In this document: piece by piece, positions 7,090 to 17,500 of the stretch
How positions within the stretch are numbered: the stretch's first letter is position 1
Layout of the letters: each line of letters opens with the position of its first letter
Source of the DNA: Deroplatys truncata
Lineage: Eukaryota > Arthropoda > Insecta > Mantodea > Mantidae
NCBI GenBank assembly: GCA_030765065.1
Contig: CM060990.1
Coordinates: forward strand, 214,807,290-214,871,289
DNA: 64,000 nt
Direction of reading: 5' to 3'
Translations under genes and position numbers: made by a program
Notes under the pieces: model-generated
Database searches by the model: none
Told to the model about the DNA's origin: nothing
What the model saw: only the letters and a program-made list of their open reading frames with translations

Positions 7090-9709
7090 GAAACTCGTTC
7101 GACGCCAGAAAACTAACCATAATGGACGGGTTTATACTTGTAAGCGCTGCTTTACACATTTTGATGATCGATATGGACGAAGTGGACAGGAAAAACTACA
7201 AGAACATGCAGCCGTCTGTATTCAACATGGTGTTGCAAGGGTAGTTATGCCTACCAAGGAGAAATCAATTGTACAGTTTAAAAATGTTGAGAGGATGCTG
7301 AAAGTACCTTATGTCATCTATGCGGATTTTGAGAGTATTCTCACTCCATGCCATACGTGTACACCCAATCCTGAAACTTCCTATACAACACCTTATCAAG
7401 AGCACACACCAATGAGCTTCTGTGTTTACGTGAAACCTACATCCAGTGTTGAACATCTCGAAACTGATCTTCCTAAGCATCCCTATGTGTATCGTGGTGC
7501 TGATGCTGCTCAGACGTTTATGCTGTACCTTACATCTCTTGCAAAAATGATTGGTAATATATACAAATCTGCTAAGCCTCTGAAACTTACGGATCAACAG
7601 CAAAAGGATTTCGAGTCTTCTACGACATGCTACTTGTGTAGAAAACCCTTTACAGAAGAGAACTATAAAGTACGCGACCATGATCACATCAGCGGTGAAT
7701 ATCGTGGAAGTCTTCATAATGAATGTAATTTAGCCTGTAAAACACCTAAATATATACCAGTCTTCATGCATAACCTTAGCGGATATGACTCTCATTTCAT
7801 TGTTAAGGAGCTGGGTTGTACAAGTGAACGTGTGGAGGTAATTCCTAACTCTGAAGAAAGCTATATCTCATTCACCAAGTATGTAGGAGATATAAAGCTT
7901 CGATTTGTGGATAGCTTCCGATTCCTCAGTACAAGCTTGGATAAGTTGGTAAAAAATCTAACCTCGTATCCTGAAACGCTAAAGTACTTTGGAGAAGACA
8001 AATTGAAGTTGATGACCCGTAAGGGTGTATTTCCATATGATTTTGTTACGTCATGGGATGCCCTGAACGAGAGCTGCTTGCCTCCTAAGGACTCCTTCTA
8101 CAATAGATTAAATGAAGAAGAAATTACTGATGCTGACTACGATCATGCTAGAAATGTATGGGAGCTGTTTAATGTGAGAAACCTGGGAGAGTACAGCGAT
8201 CTCTACTTAACTTCGGATGTACTTCTCCTAGCTGATGTCTTTGAGACGTTCAGAGAGCAAACCCTTAAAACACACAAAGTTGATCCTGCCCATTATTTTA
8301 CCTCTCCAGGTCTTACATGGGACGCCATGTTGCTGTATACTGGAATTAAGCTGGAACTGTTACAAGATTATGATCAACTACTCATGGTGGAATCAGGTAT
8401 AAGAGGAGGTTTATGCCAAGTTTCTCATCGGTATGCTGAGGCTAATAACACTTATATGGAGAAGTTTGATCCGACGAGACCAACCCAATTTATCACATAC
8501 GAGGACGCAAATAACCAATATGGGTGGGCAATGTGTCACGCCCTTCCTTTTGGTGGATTTCAGTGGGTGTCACCTGAAGAAATCAACTTAGAAACACTAC
8601 AAGAAGATGATCCTCATGGGTACATATTAGAAGTCGACATCGAGTATCCTGCAGAACTTCACGATCTACACAACGATCTACCTTTCCTGCCAGAGTGTAT
8701 GAAACCATTGGAATCATCTACAAAGAAACTGATACCTCATCTTGGACCTCGAAAGAAGTATGTAGTGCATTACATGGCTTTGAAGCAAGCTCTTAGTCAT
8801 GGACTACGACTAACAAAAATCCATCGTGTGCTACAATTCCGACAGTCTCAGTGGTTGAAACCTTATGTGGAATTTAACAACAGGCTACGACAACAAGCTG
8901 CAAATGATTTCGAGAAGGATCTCTACAAACTCTTTAACAACGCTATGTTTGGAAAAACTATGGAGAACCTGCGTAATCGTATGGATATACGACTGGTGAC
9001 CAATGAAAAAACTCTAGAGAAGCTGATCGCCAAGCCTACGTTTATCGACAGGACGATATATGCTGATAATCTAGCTGCTGTACATATGGCCTCTCGTCAG
9101 ATTGTATTCAAGAAGCCTATATACATTGGTATGAGTGTGTTGGACATCTCCAAGACATTAATGTATAACTATCATTACGACGTTTTGTTGCCTTATTATG
9201 GAGCTGAAAACCTGAAGCTTATGTATATGGACACTGATTCGTTCATTCATCGTGTAACAACTGAAGATGTGTACCAGGACAAGCTACGTTTTCTTGAACA
9301 TCTCGATACAGCTGATTACCCTGCCAACCATATATGTTACTCTACTCAGAACAAGAAGGTATTGGGAAAATTTAAAGATGAGGCTAATAGCAAAATCATC
9401 CTACGCTTTGTTGGACTACGTCCTAAGATGTATGCCTTAGATATTCAAGGGTCAATGATAAAAAAGATTAAAGGTATAAAACGTAGCGCTATTAAGCAGT
9501 ACATTTCGTTTGACAGCTATACAGACTGTCTTAAAACCAGTGAAATCATCAGAACACCTATGAATCTGATCCTATCACGAAAGCATGCCCTTGCTACAGT
9601 ACAAGTGAATAAAATTGCATTGACTCCGTTTGATGATAAAAGAATTATTGCTGAGGACGGGATAACAACATATGCGTATGGACATTACGCCATTACAAAC
9701 AGTGCTTAA
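7049..9709 (+). CDS. polB: Family-B DNA polymerase (Polinton/adintovirus-like, probably protein-primed)
   Basis: This 886-residue frame has no internal stop. Visible in order: a C/H zinc-binding cluster (C31, C34, H53, C57); exonuclease I motif YADFES (D93, E95); an endonuclease VII-like cluster CYLC...DHDH...NECN (residues 194-230); exonuclease II HNLSGYD (N242, D247); exonuclease III YLTSD (Y386, D390); polymerase motif A EDANNQYG (D486); motif B KLFNNAMFGK (K627-K636); motif C YMDTDS (D728, D730); and a KMY motif (793-795). All catalytic acidic residues are present, so the enzyme looks recently functional. Related polymerases copy linear double-stranded DNA from a terminal protein in the nucleus; protein priming is inferred from family, since no terminal-protein domain was identified. 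The ATG at 7049 may not be a genuine start, because the frame is probably entered from the upstream zinc-finger frame. An AATAAA lies about 200 nt downstream. Confidence 0.93.
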   Translation: MIAVENLRNIRNFEKLVRRQKTNHNGRVYTCKRCFTHFDDRYGRSGQEKLQEHAAVCIQHGVARVVMPTKEKSIVQFKNVERMLKVPYVIYADFESILTPCHTCTPNPETSYTTPYQEHTPMSFCVYVKPTSSVEHLETDLPKHPYVYRGADAAQTFMLYLTSLAKMIGNIYKSAKPLKLTDQQQKDFESSTTCYLCRKPFTEENYKVRDHDHISGEYRGSLHNECNLACKTPKYIPVFMHNLSGYDSHFIVKELGCTSERVEVIPNSEESYISFTKYVGDIKLRFVDSFRFLSTSLDKLVKNLTSYPETLKYFGEDKLKLMTRKGVFPYDFVTSWDALNESCLPPKDSFYNRLNEEEITDADYDHARNVWELFNVRNLGEYSDLYLTSDVLLLADVFETFREQTLKTHKVDPAHYFTSPGLTWDAMLLYTGIKLELLQDYDQLLMVESGIRGGLCQVSHRYAEANNTYMEKFDPTRPTQFITYEDANNQYGWAMCHALPFGGFQWVSPEEINLETLQEDDPHGYILEVDIEYPAELHDLHNDLPFLPECMKPLESSTKKLIPHLGPRKKYVVHYMALKQALSHGLRLTKIHRVLQFRQSQWLKPYVEFNNRLRQQAANDFEKDLYKLFNNAMFGKTMENLRNRMDIRLVTNEKTLEKLIAKPTFIDRTIYADNLAAVHMASRQIVFKKPIYIGMSVLDISKTLMYNYHYDVLLPYYGAENLKLMYMDTDSFIHRVTTEDVYQDKLRFLEHLDTADYPANHICYSTQNKKVLGKFKDEANSKIILRFVGLRPKMYALDIQGSMIKKIKGIKRSAIKQYISFDSYTDCLKTSEIIRTPMNLILSRKHALATVQVNKIALTPFDDKRIIAEDGITTYAYGHYAITNSA

Positions 9710-10134
9710 AAGAATGTAAGTTAAAGATAAAGATTTTCTAGTGAGTCTACAATCTTAAAAAAGAAGGTATCTGTGTGCTGTATATGCAGATAGCTGACGC
9801 CTGATGAAGAAAGAAGAAGATGGAAGGGAAGGTGGTAACCCTGCCATTAGGAGCAATCCTAGTGCTAGTCTCAAGCCTAGATAAAAGGGGAGAGGCATCT
9901 ATAACGAACTAAAATAAAGGTATGTTGACGTAAAGCTTTTCAGTTTGTGAACCAATATGCAGTTTATCCCTCTCCGCATCGTACAATAAGTGTTTAACAT
10001 ATAATAAGTTTGTAAGATTTAGAAAAAAGTATATAAATTGTTGTAACGTTGGATGAGAAAAGTTTTATAATCGAATTACTCTCTATATTACCATGAGTAC
10101 CTGTGATACTAGTTGAATTGCCTGTTAAAATGAC
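9710..10134 (+). other. 3' flank of PolB with polyadenylation signal
   Basis: AATAAA at 9913-9918 is a candidate poly(A) signal for the polymerase. No other coding potential is seen. The outer border of the PolB element cannot be placed because its left partner is outside the window. Confidence 0.45.
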
Positions 10135-11180
10135 TTAAATACCTGTGATACTACCCGAATCGTGTGAAATTACATTAAATAGCTCAGATACGAATTCCTG
10201 CTCTAAATTAGTACGAGCACCTGTGATACTATCAGAATTGCCTATTAAAATGACTCAAATACCATTGATACAACCTGAATCAGCTGCATTTACCTTAAAT
10301 AGCCGTGATACAAAATCTCTGATCGAAATTATTACGAGCGTCTGTGAAACTATGCTGATTATCCAAATACTTATGATATTACCTGAACTATCTGTAAAAT
10401 ACGAAACTAGGCTATAACCAACCCCTGGAACCTACCCTCCTGTAATGCTTGCTTAATTACTCTAAGCATCTATGTTACTTGAATTATCATAAATACCTAC
10501 GATACCCTCTGAATTACCTTGAAATATGAAACTATGCTATACCCAACCCTGGAATCTAGCCTCCTGTGATACTACCTGAATTAGCCTAAATACCTACGGT
10601 ACTAGCTGAATTAGCTGTGAAATCATGCATAGCTATGATGCAGTTAGCCTCTGGAATCTAGCCTCCTGTGATACTAGCTGAATTAGCTTAAATGCTCACG
10701 ATACTAGCTGAATTGGCTATGAAAATGATTTAAATACCTGTGATACTACCCGAATCATGTGAAATTACCTTAACTAGCTCTGATACGAATTCCTGCTCTA
10801 AATTAGCACGAGCACCTGTGATGCTATCTGAATTACCTGTTAAAATGACTCAAATACCATTGATACAACCTGAATCATCTGCATTTACCTTAAATAGCTG
10901 TGATACAAATCTCTGATCGAAATTATCAATAATATCTGTGAAGCTCTGTCGATTACCTCAAATACTTACGATATTACCTGAACTATCTGTGAAATACGAA
11001 GCTAGGTTATAACCAACCCCTGAAACCTACCCTCCTGTAATGCTTGCTTAATTACTCTAAACACCTATGTTACTTGAATTATCCTAAATACCTACGATAC
11101 CCTCTGAATTACCTTGAAATATGAAACTATGCTATACCCAACCCTGGAATCTAGCCTCCTGTGATACTACCTGAATTACT
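10135..11180 (+). repeat. Degenerate tandem repeat, 'gatacta-ctgaatta' type, with a 595-bp duplication
   Basis: Short units built on CCTGTGATACTACCTGAATTA recur throughout. A larger block at 10135-10580 is repeated at 10730-11177 (offset 595 bp) with modest divergence. Frames read here have no coding character. Confidence 0.8.
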
Positions 11181-11204
11181 TACCTGTTAGTGTTAGTGGG
11201 TTAG

Positions 11205-11392
11205 CTTTTCCCGTTGCAGGTCACCTTTTTCCCTTTGGTGGTCGCCTTTTTTCCCTTTGCTGGTGACATTTTTCCCTTTGCTGGTCACGTTTTTCCCTTT
11301 GCTAGTCAACTTTTTCCCTTTGTGGGCCTCCTTTTTCCCTGAGCAGTCACCTTTTTCCCCTGAACGAGTCACCTTTTCCCTGAATAGGTTAC
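11205..11392 (+). repeat. Minisatellite of TTTTTCCCTTTGCTGGTCAC units
   Basis: About eight imperfect units of 20-24 bp with the core CTTTTTCCCTTTG followed by a variable GGTCA segment. Confidence 0.85.
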
Positions 11393-11472
11393 GTGATGGG
11401 CATGTCTAGAATTAGCGTTCTAACATTGACATGAAACAGTTTTCCACTAAGTTCACGTCTAAAGTCGCTTTC

Positions 11473-12230
11473 AAGTCTAGCCCTCCTATTCCCTATCTCT
11501 CCTGTATATAAGTCCATATTCCTACTGCTACACTACCTGTCTAGCCTAACACCTCTTCTCCTGTTCCTATACCTCTCATATAAACCATACTCTATTCCTC
11601 TAGCTCTGTCTAGCCTAACGCCTCTCTCGTTTACCCATGACTCTCACATAAACCATACTCTGCTCCTCGACCTCTGTCTAGTCTAACTCCTCTCCTCGTT
11701 TTCCTATACCACTCATATAAACCATACATTACTCAGCATCTGTCTAGCCTAACACCTCTTCTCCTGTTCCTATACCTCTCATATAAACCATACTCTACTC
11801 CTCGACTTCTGTCTAGCCTAACACCTTTCCTCGTTTTCCTATATCTCTCACATAAACCATACTCTGCTCCTCAACCTCTGTCTAGTCTAACTCCTCTCCT
11901 CGTTTTCCTATACCACTCATATAAACCATGCACTACGTTTCAAGCCTCTGTCTAGTCTAACACCTCCCCTCGTTTTCCTATACCTCTCATATAAACTATA
12001 CTCTACTCAGCCTCTGTCTAGCCTAGCACCTCCCCTCGTATTCCCTATCTTTCTCATATAAAGCGCACTCCCCTCCTACCACTGTCTAGCCTAGCGTCAG
12101 TCCTCGTATTCCCTATCTCTCCCATATAAACGCATTTTCCTCCTTGAACCGTCGCATCTAGCCTCGTTTTCCCTATCCTTTCCCATATAAACGCAAAAAA
12201 CTGCGCTCGATCTCTCCTATATATCCTACT
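11473..12230 (+). repeat. ~65-bp tandem array with a CATATAAA box in each unit
   Basis: About eleven units containing CTGTCTAGCCTAACACCTC, then CTCGTTTTCCTATACC and CTCATATAAACCATACT. The unit size varies around 65 bp, and divergence rises toward the right end. The repeated CATATAAAC resembles a TATA box, but nothing shows promoter activity. Confidence 0.85.
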
Positions 12231-12377
12231 GGTGTCACTAGAGATAACCATGTCCTGCTATCATTATGTTCATAGAAATCGTTCATGGGTGCAGCCGTTG
12301 TTTAAATCAGGGATTGCTATTTTGAGTACCTGTGTCCTGCAAACTGACTTCCAGCACTCCTTATGTTTTCCAGCAGT

Positions 12378-12580
12378 CTACACACCGATAATCCCTCGAA
12401 TATATCCATAGGATAATCTGAAAATGGGTTCCACTCCAATTGGTGGAGCATCTGATCCCCTTTTAGCCAAATCATCTGCCCTTTCGTTGCCATGAATTCC
12501 CATATGTCCCGTACCCATAACAGTGACACTATTTTACGTTTCATGAAGGACTCTCGGCACTCCTAGACAACTTTTGATTT
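12378..12580 (-). pseudogene. RNase H fragment of a LINE
   Basis: On the minus strand a frame starting near 12527 reads GHMGIHGNERADDLAKRGS, the conserved C-terminal RNase H segment found in jockey/I-type LINE ORF2 proteins. The frame shifts just upstream, where the preceding strand (SLLWV) lies in another phase, and stops at 12378. It is a short decayed relic. No reverse transcriptase remains nearby. Confidence 0.75.
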
Positions 12581-13104
12581 GATTTTATTCGCTTCAAGAT
12601 CCTTCAAGGTTGCTTGCCTGTGTAAACGTATGGTAATGTACCTTATCCAAATTTAAATGAGCATGGTAGAGCAAAATGGAACAATTTTCTGAAACTACAA
12701 TTAAGTGTAAACTACTCAGCTGTGAAACACTGAAATAAAACCGTGAGTGCGACTGCACGACAATATAATACATGTCCTGAAAAGGTTTGTTAAATTGTAA
12801 CATTTATAAGTAAATAAAGAGGGAGGGAAGCAAGTAAAACAAGTATAGAGAGATACTGATTTTTCAATATTCAGAGAGGCACGCAATGCAGGTTTCACTC
12901 CCCATTACCGACATTTGCAGAATTGCACAAAAGAAGCCACTTTGCTGTTTGGATTGCAGAAAACTTCAAATCGTGTAGTACATTCAAAGATTCCTTCGAA
13001 CGGCATTATAAGATAACGCCAGAAAACATTTGTCAGCAAACTCCAGCTTGAAGACTCACCATCATAAACACAGCACGTATTGTCGCACATTATTTACAAA
13101 CTGT
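12581..13104. other. No recognisable feature
   Basis: Only short non-conserved frames. It borders the LINE relic on the left and a SINE on the right. Confidence 0.4.
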
Positions 13105-13504
13105 TGAGCAAGATGGCTCCACGGTAACCTGTGAGAGACGCATTCGGGTGGTTCCGGGTTCGATTCCCATCGCCTCGGCCACTATGAATTTGAGATTTTT
13201 CCTGGTTTCCCCAGTTTGGTAGGACGAATGCTGGGATGGTTCCTCTTCTACCACGAATTTTCTGTCCATCTTTTCCTGCCCCCATTATTTCCTTTCATCT
13301 ATTGAATCTTCATATGTTTCAGTTGCAGTATCAGGTGATGGTGATTGGTGCGTTGCGGCGAGACGGTGGAATTTGCACTGTAGAAAGATTTCTCCCTAGC
13401 ACTTAGTTGGCCAGCTGCGGCCCCTTCCTGGGAGTGGCTCGTTTCATTCTGGGATCCCTAGGTTGAACATGACTAAAGCGGGATCGTGCTGGCATTAGAA
13501 TGGG
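13105..13504 (+). mobile_element. tRNA-derived SINE (family 2), 5' part, interrupted by the 19.7-kb element
   Basis: The tRNA-like head has an A-box-like GATGGCTCCACGGTAACC and a B box GGGTTCGATTCC (about 13160). The body (TTTTCCTGG...GGTTCCTCTTC) matches the copies at 45460 and 42584. It is cut at 13504 and resumes in the same orientation at 33213. The 6-bp AATGGG at 13499-13504 is repeated at 33213-33218. Confidence 0.8.
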
Positions 13505-13540
13505 AGTAGAAATAAAAGGAGAGAGCTGGCTCAAAAACAC

Positions 13541-13760
13541 GTGTTAACACGTGCTAAATACGCCTAATCCGCTAATGACCGTCACTAATGACATGTTTAA
13601 TGGATATGTGTGGTAATACATATGTAAACGCTAATGACCGGCGCTAATGACACGTCTAATGGATATGCGTGGTAATACATATGTAACCGCTAATGACTGG
13701 CGCTAATGACCCGTCTAATGGATATGTGTGGTAATACATATGTAATCCGTAATATGTAAT
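13541..13760 (+). repeat. Left subterminal ~67-bp tandem repeats after an E-box palindrome
   Basis: The perfect palindrome CACGTGTTAACACGTG begins the block. It is followed by three units of CGCTAATGAC...GTCTAATGGATATGTGTGGTAATACATATGTAA type. The inverse block lies at 32980-33180. Confidence 0.8.
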
Positions 13761-13969
13761 GAACACCGCTAATGGTACGTCTATTGGACACACGCGAGAT
13801 ACTGCTACAGAGTGTTTATCATAAACAGCGGTGTGGGATAATTGTGTACGAGTATCAATAAGATAAAGCAGATAAGGGCGATAAAAGGAATAATTGAACA
13901 GAGTATCGAACTCTGACTAACATCATCATTCTGGGTAGGCGTGATATTAGCGATATTCCCAGTAAAAGA

Positions 13970-14252
13970 GACCCTTGGTATAAACCATATGAGTAACGAA
14001 ACCTGGTATTGAACCTCGGAGTATTATTACGTTATTCGCAGTAACAAACCCTGGTATCTAAACTAGGATGTGCGTTATACGCAGTAACGAACCCCTTGGT
14101 ATAAAGCATATGATTAACGAAAACTGGTATTGAACCTAGATGTGATATGTGCGATATTCGCAGTAACGAACCTCTTGGTATAAAACATATGAGTAACGAG
14201 CCCTGGTATCGAGCCCAAGATGAGCGATACTCGCAGTAACGAAAACCTTGGT
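13970..14252 (+). repeat. Left ~80-bp subterminal array (outer part)
   Basis: Units read TTGGTATAAAGCATATGAGT, then AACGAACCCTGGTATCGAACC, then a GCGATATTCGCAGTAACGAA segment. The array is split by the LINE and continues at 20152. Each unit holds a TATAAA and an inverse GGTTCGATA motif. Confidence 0.85.
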
Positions 14253-14561
14253 GATGATGATGAGGTGGGGCTTAAGAGCGCTCAACTGCTAAGCTTATTA
14301 GCGCCGTTACTATGTGTAAAATATAAAATGTAAAAGTAAAAAAATTAAAAAACCGCACACAAACCGCTTGGTCAAAAACACTGAATAACACAACAGAGCA
14401 AACACTAAGATCTACACACTAAAATCATGGTCAACAAGAGAATAAAACAACGTGTCAAGAACTGTAGAATGCGAGGGACACGAGCGCCAGATGTCCACTG
14501 GGGAGGAGTGCCCCCATTAAAAGATAATGTAAAATTAAACAGCTAAATGGCGCTCAGCGCA

Positions 14562-17500
14562 TCAAATGCGACGGCTAAAACCAATTATAGTGGCAAAACG
14601 TAAAAGACATTCTACAGCATGCGCGTCGTCTACCAAAACGTTGGCTAGGCCAACAGGCAGACCAACACGAACGCGCAACAGAGATAAAACTTGACACTCT
14701 GCTAAAATGTGACGCACCATTAAAGGCGCATCACACTGCGCACAGAGTGGTGCGAGGTCACCACTGAGCAGGTATTTATGGCTAAAACACAATGTCCAAT
14801 TCGTAGACGAGCTAAAAGCACCTCTGCCCGACGGGAAGAACGAGAAGAGGTACCCCAGACTAACGGGAGAGGTTTAACCTTCCGCAAATTGTTCCCCCTA
14901 AGAGCCGCCCACTCATCGCGCCAGCGCGAGAGGATACTCCAACGTAAAATAACATAAAAATCTGAGGAAGGAACAACACAGGTAAAACATCTGGGTGATA
15001 AAATGGCCGATTTGGCAGCGGCGTCGATAGACTCCTTGCCCGAGCTGCCCACATGACCTGGAATCCACACGGAGGAGACGCTGATGCCAGAAGCACCAAG
15101 CGAGTGGAGCAGGTCATGAATGCGCTGTACGAGTGGGTGGTAACTGTACAGCGCGTGAAAATCCTGAAGGGCACTCAGAAAGTCCGTACAAACAACACAG
15201 CGCCGTAAGACGTGCCGCTGAATGTATAAAACACATTGATATATACTAAAACGTTCGGCGGTATAAATCGAAAATTGTCCAGGTAAACGAACAGTAAAAC
15301 TCTGTGCACCAAAAACAAAGGCATATCCTACTCCAATATCAGTCTTAGACCCATCAGCATATATAAAATGACAGTCCCCGACCTCCGCCAGTAGTTCTAA
15401 AAAAAGCGGATCTAAGGACGAAAGCAGGGGTCTCATTTTTCGACATCGACGTAAACCCAAGGTGACAGTGGGCCTCAGCGCGCAACCATGGAGGAAAACT
15501 CGTTTCCCCCCGTGGAAGGGCCGGAATGCCGTAACGTCCAAATACCGAAGAAGTTGAGGAAATCGAACCGCTGTAAGGAACAGGGCAGAGGAGCTAACTA
15601 AATATTGCCGATCAAGCGAATCCTCGTAAAATATCGCGAAGGACGGGTGGTCAGGCAAGCTGGAGAGTCGACAGGCATAGCTGCACAAGAGCATCTCACG
15701 CCTGAAGGACAGCGGAGGATCTGCAGCTTCAGCATATAGGCTAGGTACAGGGCTGGTTGTAAAGGCCCCTGTAGCGACTCTTATGCCAATATGGTGTATG
15801 GTATTCAATCGACGTAATACAGATGGACGCGCCGACGAATAGACAATGCACCGGAATCAAGCTTGGATCCAACCAAAAGAGCGATAAAGGCGAAGAAGGA
15901 CGGTCCGATCAGCTCCCCAGGATGTACCACTTAAAACACAAAAAAGATTAACAGAACGGTCACACTTTGCTTTTAAAAAGGAAATGTGCGAAGTCCAACA
16001 CACCTTCCTATCCAAAATCAAACCCAAACATTTCACCTCGTATGCAAATTGAAGCATCTCCGGCCCAAGATAGAGAGAGGGCGGAGGGAAATATTTCCGG
16101 CGCCAGAAGTTGATGCAAATGTATGTTTAGGCGGAGAAATTAAAGGCGTTAGCATTACTCCAGGCCTAGAGACGGTCGATACAACTCTGGAGACGGCGTT
16201 CGAGTAGACAAGTCCGACGCAAACTGCAATAAATGGCAAATCGTCAACAAAAAGGGACGATGAAATGCCAGGTGGAATACAATCAACAATGGGGTTGATA
16301 GCAATTGCAAAAGACTGGGTACAGAGCCTTGCGGTATTCCTTCTCTTGAATGAAACGACTAGATAAAACTGAGACCACACGTACACAAAAGACGCGATCC
16401 GTCATAAACTCCCGAAGAAATATGGGACGACGACCGCGGAAATTCCATGCATGGAGTGTACGCAAAATGCCGCCCTCCAGCAAGTGTCATAACCTTTCTC
16501 TAGGTCAAAAAATACAGCCGCTGTTTGACACTTTCTCAGAAATCCGTTCATAATATGCGTCGACAGAGACACCAGATGGTCAAAAGCGATGGCGACAAAT
16601 CCACACTGAGCGTTCGCCAGAAGTTTCTGAGACTCAAGCCACCAATTCAACCCCCCGTTGATCATGCGCTTCATCACCTTGCAAACGCAACTGGTGAGGG
16701 AGATACGGCGGTAGCTGGAAGGTAGTTGGCGATCCTTACCAGGCTTAAGTATCGGACAATGGTGGCCTCGCGCCGAACGGAAGGAAAAAGGCCGTCCTGC
16801 CAAATACGATTATAGACCCGTAAAAGAAAGCGCTTACTGTCGGCTGAAAGGTTCTTTAACAGCAGAACATGAATGCCATCCGGCCCAGGAGCGGAGTGCC
16901 TAGAGCAATGAAGAGCGTGCTCCAGCTCCCTCATTGTAAAAAGGGCATTGTAACATTCCGTATTAGCAGACCGAAAAGTATAGGTTGCGTAATCCAGCCG
17001 GTCTTTGATACAGCAAAAGCCGACGGAATAATGGTCTGAACTGGAAACCGCCTCAAAGGCAGCACACAGAGTGTTAGCGATGGCAGCCGGATCCACTATG
17101 GTGGCATTGGAAACCTGAAGGCCAGAAACAGTACAATGCGACACTTTACCTGAGAAGCGACGAAGTTTATACCAAACAAGAGATGAAGGCGTAAAGCGAT
17201 TAAAAGACTCGGCAAAACGAGTCCACGACGCCTTCTTGCTATTCTGAATAATGCGACGAGCCCTGGTGCGCGATTGTTTAAAAGTCACCAAATTATAAGT
17301 GTAGGGTGGCGCCGAAACACCCTAAGCGCAGTCCTACGATCACGAAAAGCGTCCCGACAATCCTCGTTCCACCACGGAACAGGAATACGCCGAGGGTGAG
17401 AGGACGATCGGGGAATTGTGTGTTCGGCGGCAGATAGAATCGCAGACGAAAGGTACTGCACCATTTGGTTAACGTTAGTGAAGGGCTGGTCCGCAAAAGA

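Larger units (their letters stand above)
1..8243. repeat. Giant near-perfect inverted repeat (palindrome) carrying PolB in both arms
   Basis: Left arm 1-4087 is the reverse complement of right arm 4157-8243. Paired coordinates always sum to 8244 at every point checked (ORF ends, TATA boxes, apex), so there is no net indel. About eight single-base differences were noticed by eye, for example 8/8236 and 17/8227. The left arm runs off the window, so true arm length is unknown; the right copy continues at least to the end of the polymerase at 9709. Genes point away from the axis. Such a structure fits an inverted dimer of a hairpin-ended linear DNA, a head-to-head insertion, or gene-converted inverted copies. 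A library or assembly fold-back is the main alternative, although the substitutions and the non-symmetric apex argue mildly against it. Confidence 0.95.

Noticed and set aside
10145..10417. 90-residue frame
   Set aside because: Lies entirely in the degenerate tandem repeat and has no domain.
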